From Methanosarcinaceae archaeon (GTDB lineage Archaea > Halobacteriota > Methanosarcinia > Methanosarcinales > Methanosarcinaceae): DNA of 30,538 nt. The notes under the pieces are model-generated. The model was not told the DNA's origin. It saw only the letters and a program-made list of their open reading frames with translations, and made no database searches. The DNA lies in the NCBI GenBank assembly GCA_020793555.1, contig DQIO01000330.1, forward strand, positions 1 through 30,538, in the 5' to 3' direction. This document shows, one piece after another, positions 15,343-22,427 of the stretch. Made by a program: the position numbers and the translations under genes. Position 1 is the stretch's first letter, and every line of letters starts with the position of its first letter.

Positions 15343-15600
15343 TTAAGCTGTAGCCATTTTGCTTAAATCATTTGAAGCTCTCAATACTGATCCGATCACA
15401 TCTAATTTTAGATTATCATGTTTCAGTTTATCTTCAAACTCTTCAAGCAGTTTTAATGTACTTCGACTATAGTATCTTTCACCGCAACTTCCACAGATCA
15501 AAGTGTCAATATTGACCATTACAATATCATTTCCAAACCTTATCTCTTCGTCCACGTTTTTTTCCTGAATGTCCTGGCTGCCACAAATAATGCACTTCAT
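15343..15600 (-). CDS. YgiT-type zinc-finger protein, probable antitoxin
   Basis: This 85-residue protein begins MKCIICGSQDIQEKN, with a second knuckle LICGSCGERYYS, the CxxC...CxxC zinc ribbon of the YgiT/MqsA N-terminal family. The C-terminal 40 residues (LKLLEEFEDKLKHDNLKLDVIGSVLRASNDL) are helical, with no evident HTH domain of the kind found in full-length MqsA. Its ATG overlaps the stop of the upstream DUF4258 gene (ATGA), so the two are a coupled pair with the putative toxin first. By family knowledge it would neutralise the partner and possibly act as repressor. The missing HTH makes DNA binding doubtful. Confidence 0.7.
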   Translation of the reverse strand: MKCIICGSQDIQEKNVDEEIRFGNDIVMVNIDTLICGSCGERYYSRSTLKLLEEFEDKLKHDNLKLDVIGSVLRASNDLSKMATA

Positions 15601-15872
15601 TGTTTTCTCCTCCTGTATTCATCCCATAAATAAGGGTCTGGCTGGTACACAGTTACAACGATAGTCATATCATCCTCATTTGAATATGCACAAACTATAT
15701 GCAACGGTTTATCTCGAGTTGAATTGCCATATATCAGTATGCTTGGATGAGGTTTATCGTCTGAATAATCTTCAATCACTTCACCATCCAGAACTGCCTC
15801 ATACACTTCTTGTTCTTTAATTAGGCCAAACTCTTCTTCATGCATCTCTTTTCTTGCATGAGATGTATACAA
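15597..15872 (-). CDS. DUF4258-domain protein, probable toxin
   Basis: This 91-residue protein begins (M)YTSHARKEMHEEEFGL and contains GEVIEDYSDDKPHPSILIYG, KPLHIVCAYSNEDD and IVVTVYQPDPYLWDEYRRRK. These are the hallmarks of DUF4258 (SHA...M, GEVIEDY, PLH, TVYxPD...W). Such proteins sit beside YgiT-type zinc fingers and resemble small RNase-like toxins of the RelE/BrnT type. The only start in the open frame is TTG 15872; no ATG or GTG exists between it and an upstream TAA, and the ribosome site is weak. The first strand seen in relatives (about five residues before SHA) may be shortened. It overlaps the antitoxin gene by four bases. It sits between the MITE-like element and purA, a likely accessory insertion. 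Confidence 0.7.
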   Translation of the reverse strand: MYTSHARKEMHEEEFGLIKEQEVYEAVLDGEVIEDYSDDKPHPSILIYGNSTRDKPLHIVCAYSNEDDMTIVVTVYQPDPYLWDEYRRRKQ

Positions 15873-16114
15873 TACCCTGTCATTATCAAAGCACTTTTTT
15901 TATTCTGGATAGCATTGATTAACCTCAAGTATCCCAAAACAGGGAGTACAAAGACATATCTTTTATATCTGTAAATAATTATTCTTTCATTAGTTCTATT
16001 TATACTTAAGTATGAAGCATTATTTAACAGAAGTGGGAGATAATTGGATATTTTGTAATGAATTATACCTTGCAATCAAAACATTATTATGCCTAAAAAT
16101 CCATTCACGACCCT

Positions 16115-17386
16115 ATGTTTACTATACTAACAGGTTCACAGTTCGGTGACGAAGGTAAAGGTAAGATCGTTGATCTTATGGCAAAGGACTTTGATCTGGT
16201 AGTCCGCTTTCAGGGCGGCGACAATGCCGGACACACTGTCGTTGTCGGGGATGATGTCTACAAACTTCACCTTATCCCATCCGGCGTACTTCTTGATTCA
16301 AGGGTACTGATAGGTCCGGGTACGGTCCTCAATCCTGAAGTGCTGGCCAATGAGATTGACATGCTCGCAAAAAGCGGTACAACAGTTTCACCTGAAAAAA
16401 TGGGTATCGATGCAAAAACAACAATAATCATGCCATATCATATGGAACTCGATGCACTCAGGGAATCTGAGCGCACTGAAAAGATTGGAACAACCAAACG
16501 TGGTATCGGGTTTGCATACATAGACAAAGTCGCAAGGGATGAGGTCACGATGGCAGATATTGCTGACAAGGAAAAGCTGCTCAACAGGCTTTTTGAACTT
16601 GCGCCACAAAAGGAAAGTGCCATCAAGGAACTTGGCGGAGACCCTTCAATTGTAATGGACAAGGAATTGGTTGACAAATACGTCAAACTCGGTGAAAGAC
16701 TTGGTCCTTATATTACTGATGTATCTTATGAGGTCAACAAAGCGATTGAGGATGGGAAGAACGTTCTGGCAGAAGGCGCGCAGGGTGCACACCTTGATGT
16801 CATTCATGGCACTCAGAAATTCGTCACATCATCAAGTACAATATCAGGTTCTGCATGTGCCAATCTCGGTGTCGGTCCTACAAAGGTCGATGAAGTTATC
16901 GGAATTGTAAAAGCATACATTACACGTGTTGGGGAAGGTCCTCTTCCGACAGAACTTAATGATGATGCCGGCAGACAGATACAGGAAGTTGGCAGGGAAT
17001 TTGGTACTACGACAGGACGGGCACGCAGATGCGGTTGGTTTGATCTGCCACTCTTGAAAAAATCGATATATCTCAATGGATACACAACTATCGCACTTAC
17101 AAAACTGGATGTACTGTCCAACCTTGATCCTATCAGGATATGCACCGGATACGAATTTAACGGCAATGTGGTTGATTATCCGCCGGAGATGACATATGAT
17201 CTTGCTAAGTGTACTCCTGTGTATGAAGACGTGTCAGGATGGGATGAAGATCTGACCGATGTCAGTAAGTTTGACGATCTGCCCACGGCTGCACAGGATT
17301 ATGTAAATCTATTGGAAGAGATGATGGGTGTATCTATCGGATATGTTTCAGTAGGTCCGGGCAGGGCGCAGACATTTCGAAAGTAA
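16115..17386 (+). CDS. purA: Adenylosuccinate synthetase
   Basis: PurA condenses IMP and aspartate using GTP to form adenylosuccinate, the first step from IMP to AMP. The 423-residue product shows GSQFGDEGKGKIVDLMA (P-loop and catalytic Asp), FQGGDNAGHTVVVG (catalytic His), the IMP-binding KIGTTKRGIGFAY, EGAQGAHLDVIHGT and TTGRARRCGWFDLPLLK, and ALTKLDVLSNLDPI. The length matches full-size enzymes. ATG 16115 gives the canonical N-terminus MFTILTGSQFGDEGKGK. There is no Shine-Dalgarno, and an AT-rich TATA-like stretch lies about 28 bp upstream, so a leaderless mRNA is likely. It stands alone between the toxin-antitoxin pair and the decayed element region. Confidence 0.97.
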   Translation: MFTILTGSQFGDEGKGKIVDLMAKDFDLVVRFQGGDNAGHTVVVGDDVYKLHLIPSGVLLDSRVLIGPGTVLNPEVLANEIDMLAKSGTTVSPEKMGIDAKTTIIMPYHMELDALRESERTEKIGTTKRGIGFAYIDKVARDEVTMADIADKEKLLNRLFELAPQKESAIKELGGDPSIVMDKELVDKYVKLGERLGPYITDVSYEVNKAIEDGKNVLAEGAQGAHLDVIHGTQKFVTSSSTISGSACANLGVGPTKVDEVIGIVKAYITRVGEGPLPTELNDDAGRQIQEVGREFGTTTGRARRCGWFDLPLLKKSIYLNGYTTIALTKLDVLSNLDPIRICTGYEFNGNVVDYPPEMTYDLAKCTPVYEDVSGWDEDLTDVSKFDDLPTAAQDYVNLLEEMMGVSIGYVSVGPGRAQTFRK

Positions 17387-17515
17387 CGTTAATTGATGTA
17401 ACATTATTGCTACACATATTATTAATAGAGGCAATGGCAAAATACACCAAATACCTTTAAAACCACATCAAACGCCTATACACACTCTTTATCCTTAATA
17501 TTTGCCTCCAAACCC

Positions 17516-17686
17516 TTAGATTGACAAACTTCTAAAAGCACTTGGAGATTTAATTAAGTCTAATCTCCCCACTTTAAAAGCAGTCAATGCCGTAAGTAAA
17601 GCAGTAATATTAAAAATTGATACAAAAATTCTAGCTTGTTCAATCCCACGATTTGACATTTTAGAACGATTATGCCCAACCACTAT
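17516..17686 (-). pseudogene. Transposase C-terminal remnant (DDE type)
   Basis: An open frame of 56 codons without a start reads, after an in-frame TGA, IVVGHNRSKMSNRGIEQAR, then IFVSIFNITALLTALTAFK, then VGRLDLIKSPSAFRSLSI and a stop. This resembles the extreme C-terminus of archaeal DDE transposases, in which a conserved helix with ALTA-K-GR follows the catalytic Glu. The rest of the transposase is missing or scrambled. It lies between a pair of 12-bp inverted repeats (GAGGCAATGGCA at 17428-17439 and TGCCATTGCCTC at 18365-18376), possibly the ends of the original element. The exact family is not certain. Confidence 0.45.
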
Positions 17687-17700
17687 TCATTGGTATTCGC

Positions 17701-17937
17701 TTAAGCAATCCATCCCTCCATTAACCGTTTTCGATTTATATTAGGATCAAGGCTGTGCTGCAAATATATCTCATATATTGTTGTCATGCTTAATTCCATT
17801 CCCATGGATTCGATTACTTCTTTTAGTAGCCTGTGTGCGTTTTCTCCGAATATTTTTGCCCAACGTAACTGAGTGTAGCGATATGCATTTTCGGGATTTA
17901 CATTTTTAATAAAATTGTGTATCCTGCGTGAGCACAT
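17701..17937 (-). CDS. Hypothetical 78-residue protein within decayed region
   Basis: The frame encodes 78 residues with protein-like composition: NPENAYRYTQLRWAKIFGEN, AHRLLKEVIESMGMELSM and TTIYEIYLQHSLDPNINRKR. It is mostly helical, and I recognise no family. The ATG at 17937 has no convincing ribosome-binding site. Its stop lies just upstream, on the same strand, of the transposase remnant, so it may be an accessory or captured fragment of the same element, or the end of a broken gene. The AT-rich DNA beyond it (17938-18190) has no similar frame. Confidence 0.3.
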   Translation of the reverse strand: MCSRRIHNFIKNVNPENAYRYTQLRWAKIFGENAHRLLKEVIESMGMELSMTTIYEIYLQHSLDPNINRKRLMEGWIA

Positions 17938-18662
17938 CAGCGTTAAAATTGCAACTCATATTAACCCCTCCACTATGCATGCTGAAAAAGTCTGAAAGTG
18001 TGGATTGTTTGATAGAAATTATATGGATTTTTATCTTTTCTTTTTGTAATTTCAATGGTTTTCCAAACAGTTTTGTATATTGTTTTTCCCGATTTCGCTT
18101 TTTAAACTTATAGTTGTTTTATCAACAGTTTTTAAAAAATCGTTGAATTGAACCAATATATATTTATACCTTTTCCCAACTATTTAAATAATAGATTATG
18201 CCCCATTGGAGTTATTTTGATCATTAGAACTGATTAAATGCTCTAATTGGCATAATCCTTTATATTTATTTTTAAAATAGTATTTTGATGCTTAAAAATC
18301 AAAATTTACACATAAAAGAAGAGGGAAAAAGAGGAAATTGAAAATAGAGGCATTTCAATCGAAATGCCATTGCCTCAAATGATTGCTTTTGTCATCAAGA
18401 GAATTAGCAAACTTTCCACCATTCAAGACATTATAGACAAAATTATGGGATTGGTTGAAGATTGATGACAACTTGCACCCCATCCTGTTTATCCCGTCAA
18501 TCCTGTCTGATAAAAAATCGATTTGTTGTGCATTGTTGGAATATCTTATATACCATAAATAACATGATACCACAAACCTTAAAGTATGTTATTTTAGTTT
18601 ATAGTTTCACATCTATCTAATAATTATAATCATTTTGCCCAAATAGGGAGGGAAATCCAAAA
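17938..18662. other. 725-bp AT-rich region without a clear gene
   Basis: No convincing gene is present. The region holds an imperfect 17-bp inverted repeat (18194-18257) and a perfect 8-bp hairpin GGCATTTC-AATC-GAAATGCC (18349-18368). It also has a short plus-strand frame, after a TAA, whose end reads MPLPQMIAFVIKRI then SKLSTIQDIIDKIMGLVED (to about 18459). That frame has no ribosome-binding site and may be a leftover of a lost gene. The last 120 bp before 18663 contain AT-rich sequences that could be promoter elements for eIF2-gamma and a GGGAGGG ribosome site. Confidence 0.5.
18194..18257. repeat. Imperfect inverted repeat in decayed region
   Basis: GATTATGCCCCATTGGAG (18194-18211) faces CTCTAATTGGCATAATC (18241-18257); the outer nine bases pair perfectly, the inner part with mismatches, around a 29-base loop. 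It may be a transcription-terminating hairpin or the subterminal end of an insertion sequence. Confidence 0.5.
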
Positions 18663-19895
18663 TTGAGTCAACCTTGTGTTAATATCGGTATGGTAGGCCA
18701 TGTCGATCATGGAAAGACCACGCTTGTAAGTGCACTGTCCGGGATCTGGACAGATACGCACAGTGAAGAGATGAAGCGTGGCATATCTATCAGATTGGGG
18801 TATGCAGATACAACATATAAGAAATGTCCGACCTGCCCTGAGCCACAGTGTTATACGGTCGCAAAAAAATGTGAACACTGCGGAGCAAAAACAGAAGATA
18901 TCAGGACAATATCCTTTGTGGATGCACCCGGACACGAAACACTGATGGCAACAATGCTATCAGGTGCGGCTATAATGGATGGTGCGGTACTTGTTATCGC
19001 AGCCAACGAAAAGTGCCCACAGCCACAGACAAAAGAACACCTGATGGCACTAAACATCATCGGGATCAAGAATATCGTGATCGTGCAGAATAAAATTGAC
19101 CTTGTCAAAAGGGAACAATTAATCGAACACTATCAACAGATCAAGGAATTTGTTAAAGGTACAGTAGCTGAGGACGCACCAATAGTTCCGATCTCTGCAC
19201 AACAAAACATCAATATCGATGCGTTGATCGGGACAATGGAAAAAGTGATACCTACACCTGTGCATAAACTTGATAAAGCACCTCACATGCTTATTGCAAG
19301 GTCTTTTGACATTAATAAACCTGGATTATCGGTCAATAAGATAACAGGTGGAGTTCTTGGAGGAACTCTCACAGAAGGTGCCATGCATCCGGGTGACGAA
19401 CTTGAGATTTGCCCTGGCCGAAAGGTTGAGAGCGAAGGTGCTACAAGATGGGTACCCATAACTACTAAAATATCAAAGATTATCGCAGGTAAGGGCGAAG
19501 TTGAAGAAGCGACACCTGGCGGATTATTAGCAGTTGGAACAACACTTGATCCAACATTGACAAAGAGTGATACATTAACAGGACAGGTCGCAGGTAAACC
19601 AGGCACACTGCCACCAACCCGCGATTCGTTCACAATGGACCTGCACTTGCTCGAACGTGTGGTCGGTGCTACGGATGAACTGGAGATAGGAGACATTAAA
19701 ACCAGTGAACCCTTGATGTTGAATGTAGGTACTGCAACGACTGTTGGCGTTGTTACAAGTGCAAGAGCAGATGTGGATGTTGCTGAAGTTAAACTTAAGC
19801 GACCTGTTTGTGCACAAAGCGGCTCAATGGTAGCGATCAGCAGACGTGTCGGTTCACGATGGCGGCTTATCGGAGTAGGAGTAATCAAGGATTGA
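18663..19895 (+). CDS. eif2g: Translation initiation factor aIF2 gamma subunit
   Basis: The GTPase subunit of archaeal IF2 carries initiator Met-tRNA to the small ribosomal subunit. The 410-residue product has exactly the family length. It contains G1 GHVDHGKT (residues 12-19), switch [11 protein letters not shown], a zinc knuckle [21 protein letters not shown]3 DAPGHE, G4 NKID, G5 ISAQ, and the two C-terminal beta-barrel domains ([12 protein letters not shown]...GGVLGG). The start is TTG 18663 ([18 protein letters not shown]). GGGAGGG lies upstream with slightly long spacing, and no ATG fits the family N-terminus. The stop TGA overlaps the TTG of the PIN gene. It leads the translation/transcription cluster. 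Confidence 0.97.
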   Translation: MSQPCVNIGMVGHVDHGKTTLVSALSGIWTDTHSEEMKRGISIRLGYADTTYKKCPTCPEPQCYTVAKKCEHCGAKTEDIRTISFVDAPGHETLMATMLSGAAIMDGAVLVIAANEKCPQPQTKEHLMALNIIGIKNIVIVQNKIDLVKREQLIEHYQQIKEFVKGTVAEDAPIVPISAQQNINIDALIGTMEKVIPTPVHKLDKAPHMLIARSFDINKPGLSVNKITGGVLGGTLTEGAMHPGDELEICPGRKVESEGATRWVPITTKISKIIAGKGEVEEATPGGLLAVGTTLDPTLTKSDTLTGQVAGKPGTLPPTRDSFTMDLHLLERVVGATDELEIGDIKTSEPLMLNVGTATTVGVVTSARADVDVAEVKLKRPVCAQSGSMVAISRRVGSRWRLIGVGVIKD

Positions 19896-20257
19896 AGGTC
19901 ATTATCGATACCAACGCGCTGATGATACCGATCCAGTTCAATGTCGATATTTTCGATGAACTGCAGCGTCTTGGGTTTGATGAGTTTGTGGTTCCAAAGG
20001 CTGTACTGGATGAACTCGACACCCTTGTTGAAAGATCACGAGGCAAGGATAAAATGGCGGCTAAAGTCGCACGTTCATTGGCAAATAGGTGTGAGATTGT
20101 GAATGTCACTGGTTTTGCAGATGATGTCATTTTGGAATTTGCGAATGATAGTAGCGCAGCAGTATTGACCAATGATATTAAATTGAAAAATAGATTATGC
20201 AAAAAGAATATTACGGTTGTGTATATGCGACAGAAAAATAGATTAGCAACAACGTAA
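19892..20257 (+). CDS. PIN-domain endonuclease, Fcf1/Utp24-like
   Basis: PIN domains are Mg-dependent RNases; the archaeal Fcf1-like family next to aIF2-gamma is thought to act in rRNA processing. The 121-residue product begins (M)[12 protein letters not shown] (catalytic D6). It has the acidic [14 protein letters not shown] and a third cluster [11 protein letters not shown], ending in basic [13 protein letters not shown]. The start was set at TTG 19892, which shares bases with the aIF2-gamma stop (TTGA); a longer frame from 19808 lies wholly inside aIF2-gamma and lacks family similarity. Overlap and strand show co-translation with aIF2-gamma. It is single-domain and not part of an antitoxin pair, so a housekeeping RNase is more likely than a VapC toxin. 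Confidence 0.85.
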   Translation: MKVIIDTNALMIPIQFNVDIFDELQRLGFDEFVVPKAVLDELDTLVERSRGKDKMAAKVARSLANRCEIVNVTGFADDVILEFANDSSAAVLTNDIKLKNRLCKKNITVVYMRQKNRLATT

Positions 20258-20326
20258 TTTATTTAATCGCATGCATAAAACTTATAACCATAACTTAATG
20301 ATTTTGATCTTACGGGAGATATGTAG

Positions 20327-20893
20327 ATGTACAAGAAGATGAAACTTGCCGACACGATACGAATTGCACCCGAACTGTTGGGCGAGGATGTTAATACCAG
20401 TGTAAAAAATGCATTAAAGGAAAAACTTGAGGGACGAATCGATAAGACCCTGGGTGCTATTGTTGCGATCACTGAACTTGGTGAAGTTGGTGAAGGACAC
20501 ATTCTTGTAGGGGATGGTGCCGTTTACTACGATGCTACTTTCGATGCAATCGTATTCACTCCTGTGCTTCAGGAAGTTATCGAAGGATTGGTTGTTGAGA
20601 CTGTGGAATTCGGTGCCTTCATTAGTATTGGTGCAATGGATGGGCTTTTGCATGTGAGCCAGATTACGGATGATTTTATGTCATACGATGGAAAAAACGG
20701 CAGGCTTATCAGCAAGGTTGGAGGCAAGTCACTTGCCGAGGGTGACCATGTGCGCACACGTATTGTTGCTGTTAGTATTAATGAGCGTGAACCACGAGAG
20801 AGTAAGATCGGCTTGACTATGCGCCAGCATGCTCTTGGTAAATTTGAATGGCTTGAGGAAGACAGGAAGCCAAAATCTGATGCTGATGAGTAA
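20327..20893 (+). CDS. rpoE: DNA-directed RNA polymerase subunit E' (Rpo7)
   Basis: Rpo7 pairs with Rpo4 to form the RNA polymerase stalk, which binds nascent RNA and aids open-complex formation. The 188-residue product has the N-terminal tip domain (MYKKMKLADTIRIAPELLGE, KEKLEGRIDKTLGAIVAITE, GHILVGDGAVYYDATFDAIVF). A C-terminal S1/OB domain follows (GLVVETVEFGAFISIGAMDGLLHVSQITDDF, IVAVSINEREPRESKIGLTMRQ). The ATG at 20327 follows GGGAGAT with suitable spacing. The gap of 69 bp from the PIN gene is the widest in the cluster and may hold a promoter. spt4 follows by 21 bp. Confidence 0.96.
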   Translation: MYKKMKLADTIRIAPELLGEDVNTSVKNALKEKLEGRIDKTLGAIVAITELGEVGEGHILVGDGAVYYDATFDAIVFTPVLQEVIEGLVVETVEFGAFISIGAMDGLLHVSQITDDFMSYDGKNGRLISKVGGKSLAEGDHVRTRIVAVSINEREPRESKIGLTMRQHALGKFEWLEEDRKPKSDADE

Positions 20894-20914
20894 CTTTTAT
20901 CGGAGGATTAATTT

Positions 20915-21100
20915 ATGAGTGATCAAGTTTGCCGTGAATGTCACAGGATTGTTACAGGTCAGACATGTCCCGTGTGTGGCTCCAGTAATCTTAGTTCAGA
21001 TTGGAGCGGCATGGTTGTTATTATTGACGCAGAACGATCTGAGATCGCCAAGAAGATGGACATTGATATGGCGGATAAGTACGCATTGAAGGTGCGATAG
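20915..21100 (+). CDS. spt4: Transcription elongation factor Spt4 (RpoE'')
   Basis: Spt4 is a small zinc protein that dimerises with Spt5 on the polymerase clamp and promotes processivity. The 61-residue product has the two CxxC knuckles (VCRECHRIVTGQTCPVCGSS), a WSGMVVIIDAERSEIAKKM core and a basic end YALKVR. ATG 20915 follows a CGGAGG ribosome site. The stop TAG abuts the TTG start of the dephospho-CoA kinase gene. The position after rpoE is conserved in archaea. Confidence 0.95.
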   Translation: MSDQVCRECHRIVTGQTCPVCGSSNLSSDWSGMVVIIDAERSEIAKKMDIDMADKYALKVR

Positions 21101-21688
21101 TTGGGTGCACAAATAGCACTGGCACTACCTGCAAAACTTCGTCCGGTTTTGCGCAAACCTTTTGGTGTGTTGTACACAGGAACTGGAATTGATACAATCC
21201 AAAAGATTGTACCGGAACTGGGCAGTCCCACAAAACTTATATCTGTAGGTGATGTTACAACATTCTACTTGCTCGAATCGGACATCATACCGGATGTCTG
21301 TGTTGTTGATGATCGTACAAAAAGAGAACCGGCATCAGATGATGTCGTGCTCGGTACAAAACATACAGCATTTACAACAATATCGGTTGACAACCCACCG
21401 GGTGTTATTACCGAAGATCTTATCGATGCGATCTATAATGCCATCACATCAGACCAACATATCAGACTCTTTGTCCGCGGCGAAGAGGACTTAGCAGCAT
21501 TACCTGCAATCCTGATAGCCCCGATCGGTTCGGTGGTCCTGTATGGTCAACCAAATGAAGGTGTGGTGCTTGTTAAGATCACTGAATCCAAGAAAGATGA
21601 AATACGTAGTTTATTAGATCAAATTATTGAAGAATGTACATACGAGGGACAACTCGATAATGTTCGGAGGAAATTAGATGGATATTAA
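21101..21688 (+). CDS. GTP-dependent dephospho-CoA kinase (DUF359)
   Basis: This archaeal enzyme phosphorylates dephospho-CoA with GTP in the last step of CoA synthesis. The 195-residue product shows [14 protein letters not shown], the catalytic region [35 protein letters not shown], and the C-terminal [27 protein letters not shown], all typical of DUF359. The start is TTG 21101, directly after the spt4 TAG. GGTG lies seven bases upstream within the end of spt4, so translation is coupled. It ends 11 bases inside rps24e. Confidence 0.93.
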   Translation: MGAQIALALPAKLRPVLRKPFGVLYTGTGIDTIQKIVPELGSPTKLISVGDVTTFYLLESDIIPDVCVVDDRTKREPASDDVVLGTKHTAFTTISVDNPPGVITEDLIDAIYNAITSDQHIRLFVRGEEDLAALPAILIAPIGSVVLYGQPNEGVVLVKITESKKDEIRSLLDQIIEECTYEGQLDNVRRKLDGY

Positions 21689-22094
21689 TGTTACTGAAGA
21701 TAAGAATAATGCGCTTTTAGACAGGCGGGAAATTAATTTTACAGTCAAGTTCGAGGGTCCAACCCCTTCAAGGAATGATGTGAAAGCCAAACTGGTTGCT
21801 ATGTTGAATGCACCTCTTGCACTAACGATCATTCATAAATTGGATGGCGAATACGGAATGCAGGAACTCGCAGGATATGCAAAGATCTACGAGGATGAAG
21901 CACGCATGAAACAGGTTGAAGGCAAACACATGGTCACGCGAAATGAAATTCCAGCCGAGCCGGAGCCTGAAGTAGCAGAGGAACCAGAGGGTGAAGCGAA
22001 AGAAGCACCAGCTGCAGAAGAAGAACCTGAAGCAGTAGAAGAACCTGAAGCAGTAGAAGAACCTGAAGCAGTAGAAGAAAAAACTGAAGAGTAG
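21678..22094 (+). CDS. rps24e: Small ribosomal subunit protein eS24, with acidic repeat tail
   Basis: eS24 is an archaeal/eukaryotic ribosomal protein of the small subunit. Residues 1-98 are the usual protein: [56 protein letters not shown], and KHMVTRNE. The last 40 or so residues are an unusual Glu/Pro/Ala-rich tail with three tandem EPEAVE units from an 18-bp DNA repeat; most archaeal S24e proteins stop near 100 residues. The ATG at 21678 has a strong CGGAGGAAA ribosome site and overlaps the upstream kinase gene by 11 bases. Ends with TAG, eight bases before rps27ae. Confidence 0.95.
   Translation: MDINVTEDKNNALLDRREINFTVKFEGPTPSRNDVKAKLVAMLNAPLALTIIHKLDGEYGMQELAGYAKIYEDEARMKQVEGKHMVTRNEIPAEPEPEVAEEPEGEAKEAPAAEEEPEAVEEPEAVEEPEAVEEKTEE
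22023..22076 (+). repeat. Three perfect 18-bp tandem repeats in rps24e
   Basis: The unit GAACCTGAAGCAGTAGAA occurs three times in a row (22023-22040, 22041-22058, 22059-22076), encoding EPEAVE each time. A diverged version (GAGCCTGAAGTAGCAGAG) lies near 21963-21980. Perfect identity suggests recent expansion by slippage or unequal recombination. Confidence 0.9.
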
Positions 22095-22102
22095 GTGTCA
22101 AA

Positions 22103-22252
22103 ATGGCTGTAAAAGATTATTATAAAATAAGTGGCGATTCGGTCGAAAGACTCAACCAAACCTGTCCAAAATGCGGCGATGGCGTATTTTTAGCAAACCA
22201 CAAGGACAGACTTACCTGTGGCAAGTGCAGGTACACAGAGTATAAGAAATAA
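22103..22252 (+). CDS. rps27ae: Small ribosomal subunit protein eS31 (S27ae)
   Basis: The 49-residue protein begins [20 protein letters not shown] and carries a zinc ribbon with Cys at residues 21, 24, 39 and 42 ([10 protein letters not shown]...[13 protein letters not shown]). It is the archaeal ribosomal protein S27ae without a ubiquitin fusion. AGGTG lies just upstream of ATG 22103, eight bases after rps24e. The rps24e-rps27ae pairing is conserved in archaea. T-rich DNA (22256-22266) and a palindrome follow, probably ending the cluster transcript. The surface protease gene comes next. Confidence 0.95.
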   Translation: MAVKDYYKISGDSVERLNQTCPKCGDGVFLANHKDRLTCGKCRYTEYKK

Positions 22253-22256
22253 TTTT

Positions 22257-22294
22257 GTTTTTTTTTGCACTATATATTTTAAAATGTATAGTGC
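22257..22294 (+). terminator. T-run plus 28-nt palindrome after rps27ae
   Basis: A long T-run (22258-22266) follows the rps27ae stop, a plausible archaeal terminator. It runs into GCACTATATATTTT-AAAATGTATAGTGC (22267-22294), a palindrome with one G-T position and no loop. The palindrome touches the GAGTTAATC leader element. It may therefore belong to that element, as an operator-like site or a promoter with an internal TATA sequence. Confidence 0.5.
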
Positions 22295-22328
22295 GAGTTA
22301 ATCCGACCATAAGTGGGGATTATCTCGT
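22295..22328 (+). promoter_or_regulatory. Structured leader element, copy B, upstream of the surface protease
   Basis: The element reads GAGTTAATCCGA, then ACCATAAGT-type variable bases, then GGGGATTATCTCGT. The arms GAGTTAATCC and GGATTATCTC form a ten-position stem with a single T-T mismatch. Copy A at 5553-5585 has the same ends, with a different loop and partly compensated stem changes (CC/GG here, CT/AG there). It is 100 bp before the GTG start at 22428 and is followed by a second, terminator-like hairpin. Confidence 0.5.
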
Positions 22329-22329
22329 C

Positions 22330-22365
22330 GCATCACTGCCAAATAGGGTTGTGATGTGATTTTTT
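22330..22365 (+). terminator. Terminator-like hairpin between leader element and protease start
   Basis: GCATCAC (22330-22336) pairs with GTGATGT (22351-22357) around a 14-base loop, closely followed by TTTTTT (22360-22365). A hairpin plus U-run upstream of a start codon could attenuate transcription of the protease gene. In archaea the T-run alone might suffice. It might instead be a second terminator for the ribosomal cluster. Confidence 0.35.
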
Positions 22366-22427
22366 GACTTTTTTCAATCGATTATTATTTATTGATTAAT
22401 TTATATTTTAGATGTGGAGATATACAA

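Noticed and set aside
15821..16075. 84-codon minus-strand frame upstream of the DUF4258 gene
   Set aside because: AT-rich, low-quality composition, overlapping the toxin in another frame; probably non-coding promoter DNA of the toxin and purA.
18355..18573. 72-codon minus-strand frame
   Set aside because: Composition is not protein-like and the opposite strand shows a more coding-like fragment; neither has a ribosome-binding site.
19892..20257. PIN protein considered as a VapC toxin
   Set aside because: No antitoxin gene is adjacent, it overlaps aIF2-gamma, and the gene order matches the housekeeping Fcf1-like family.
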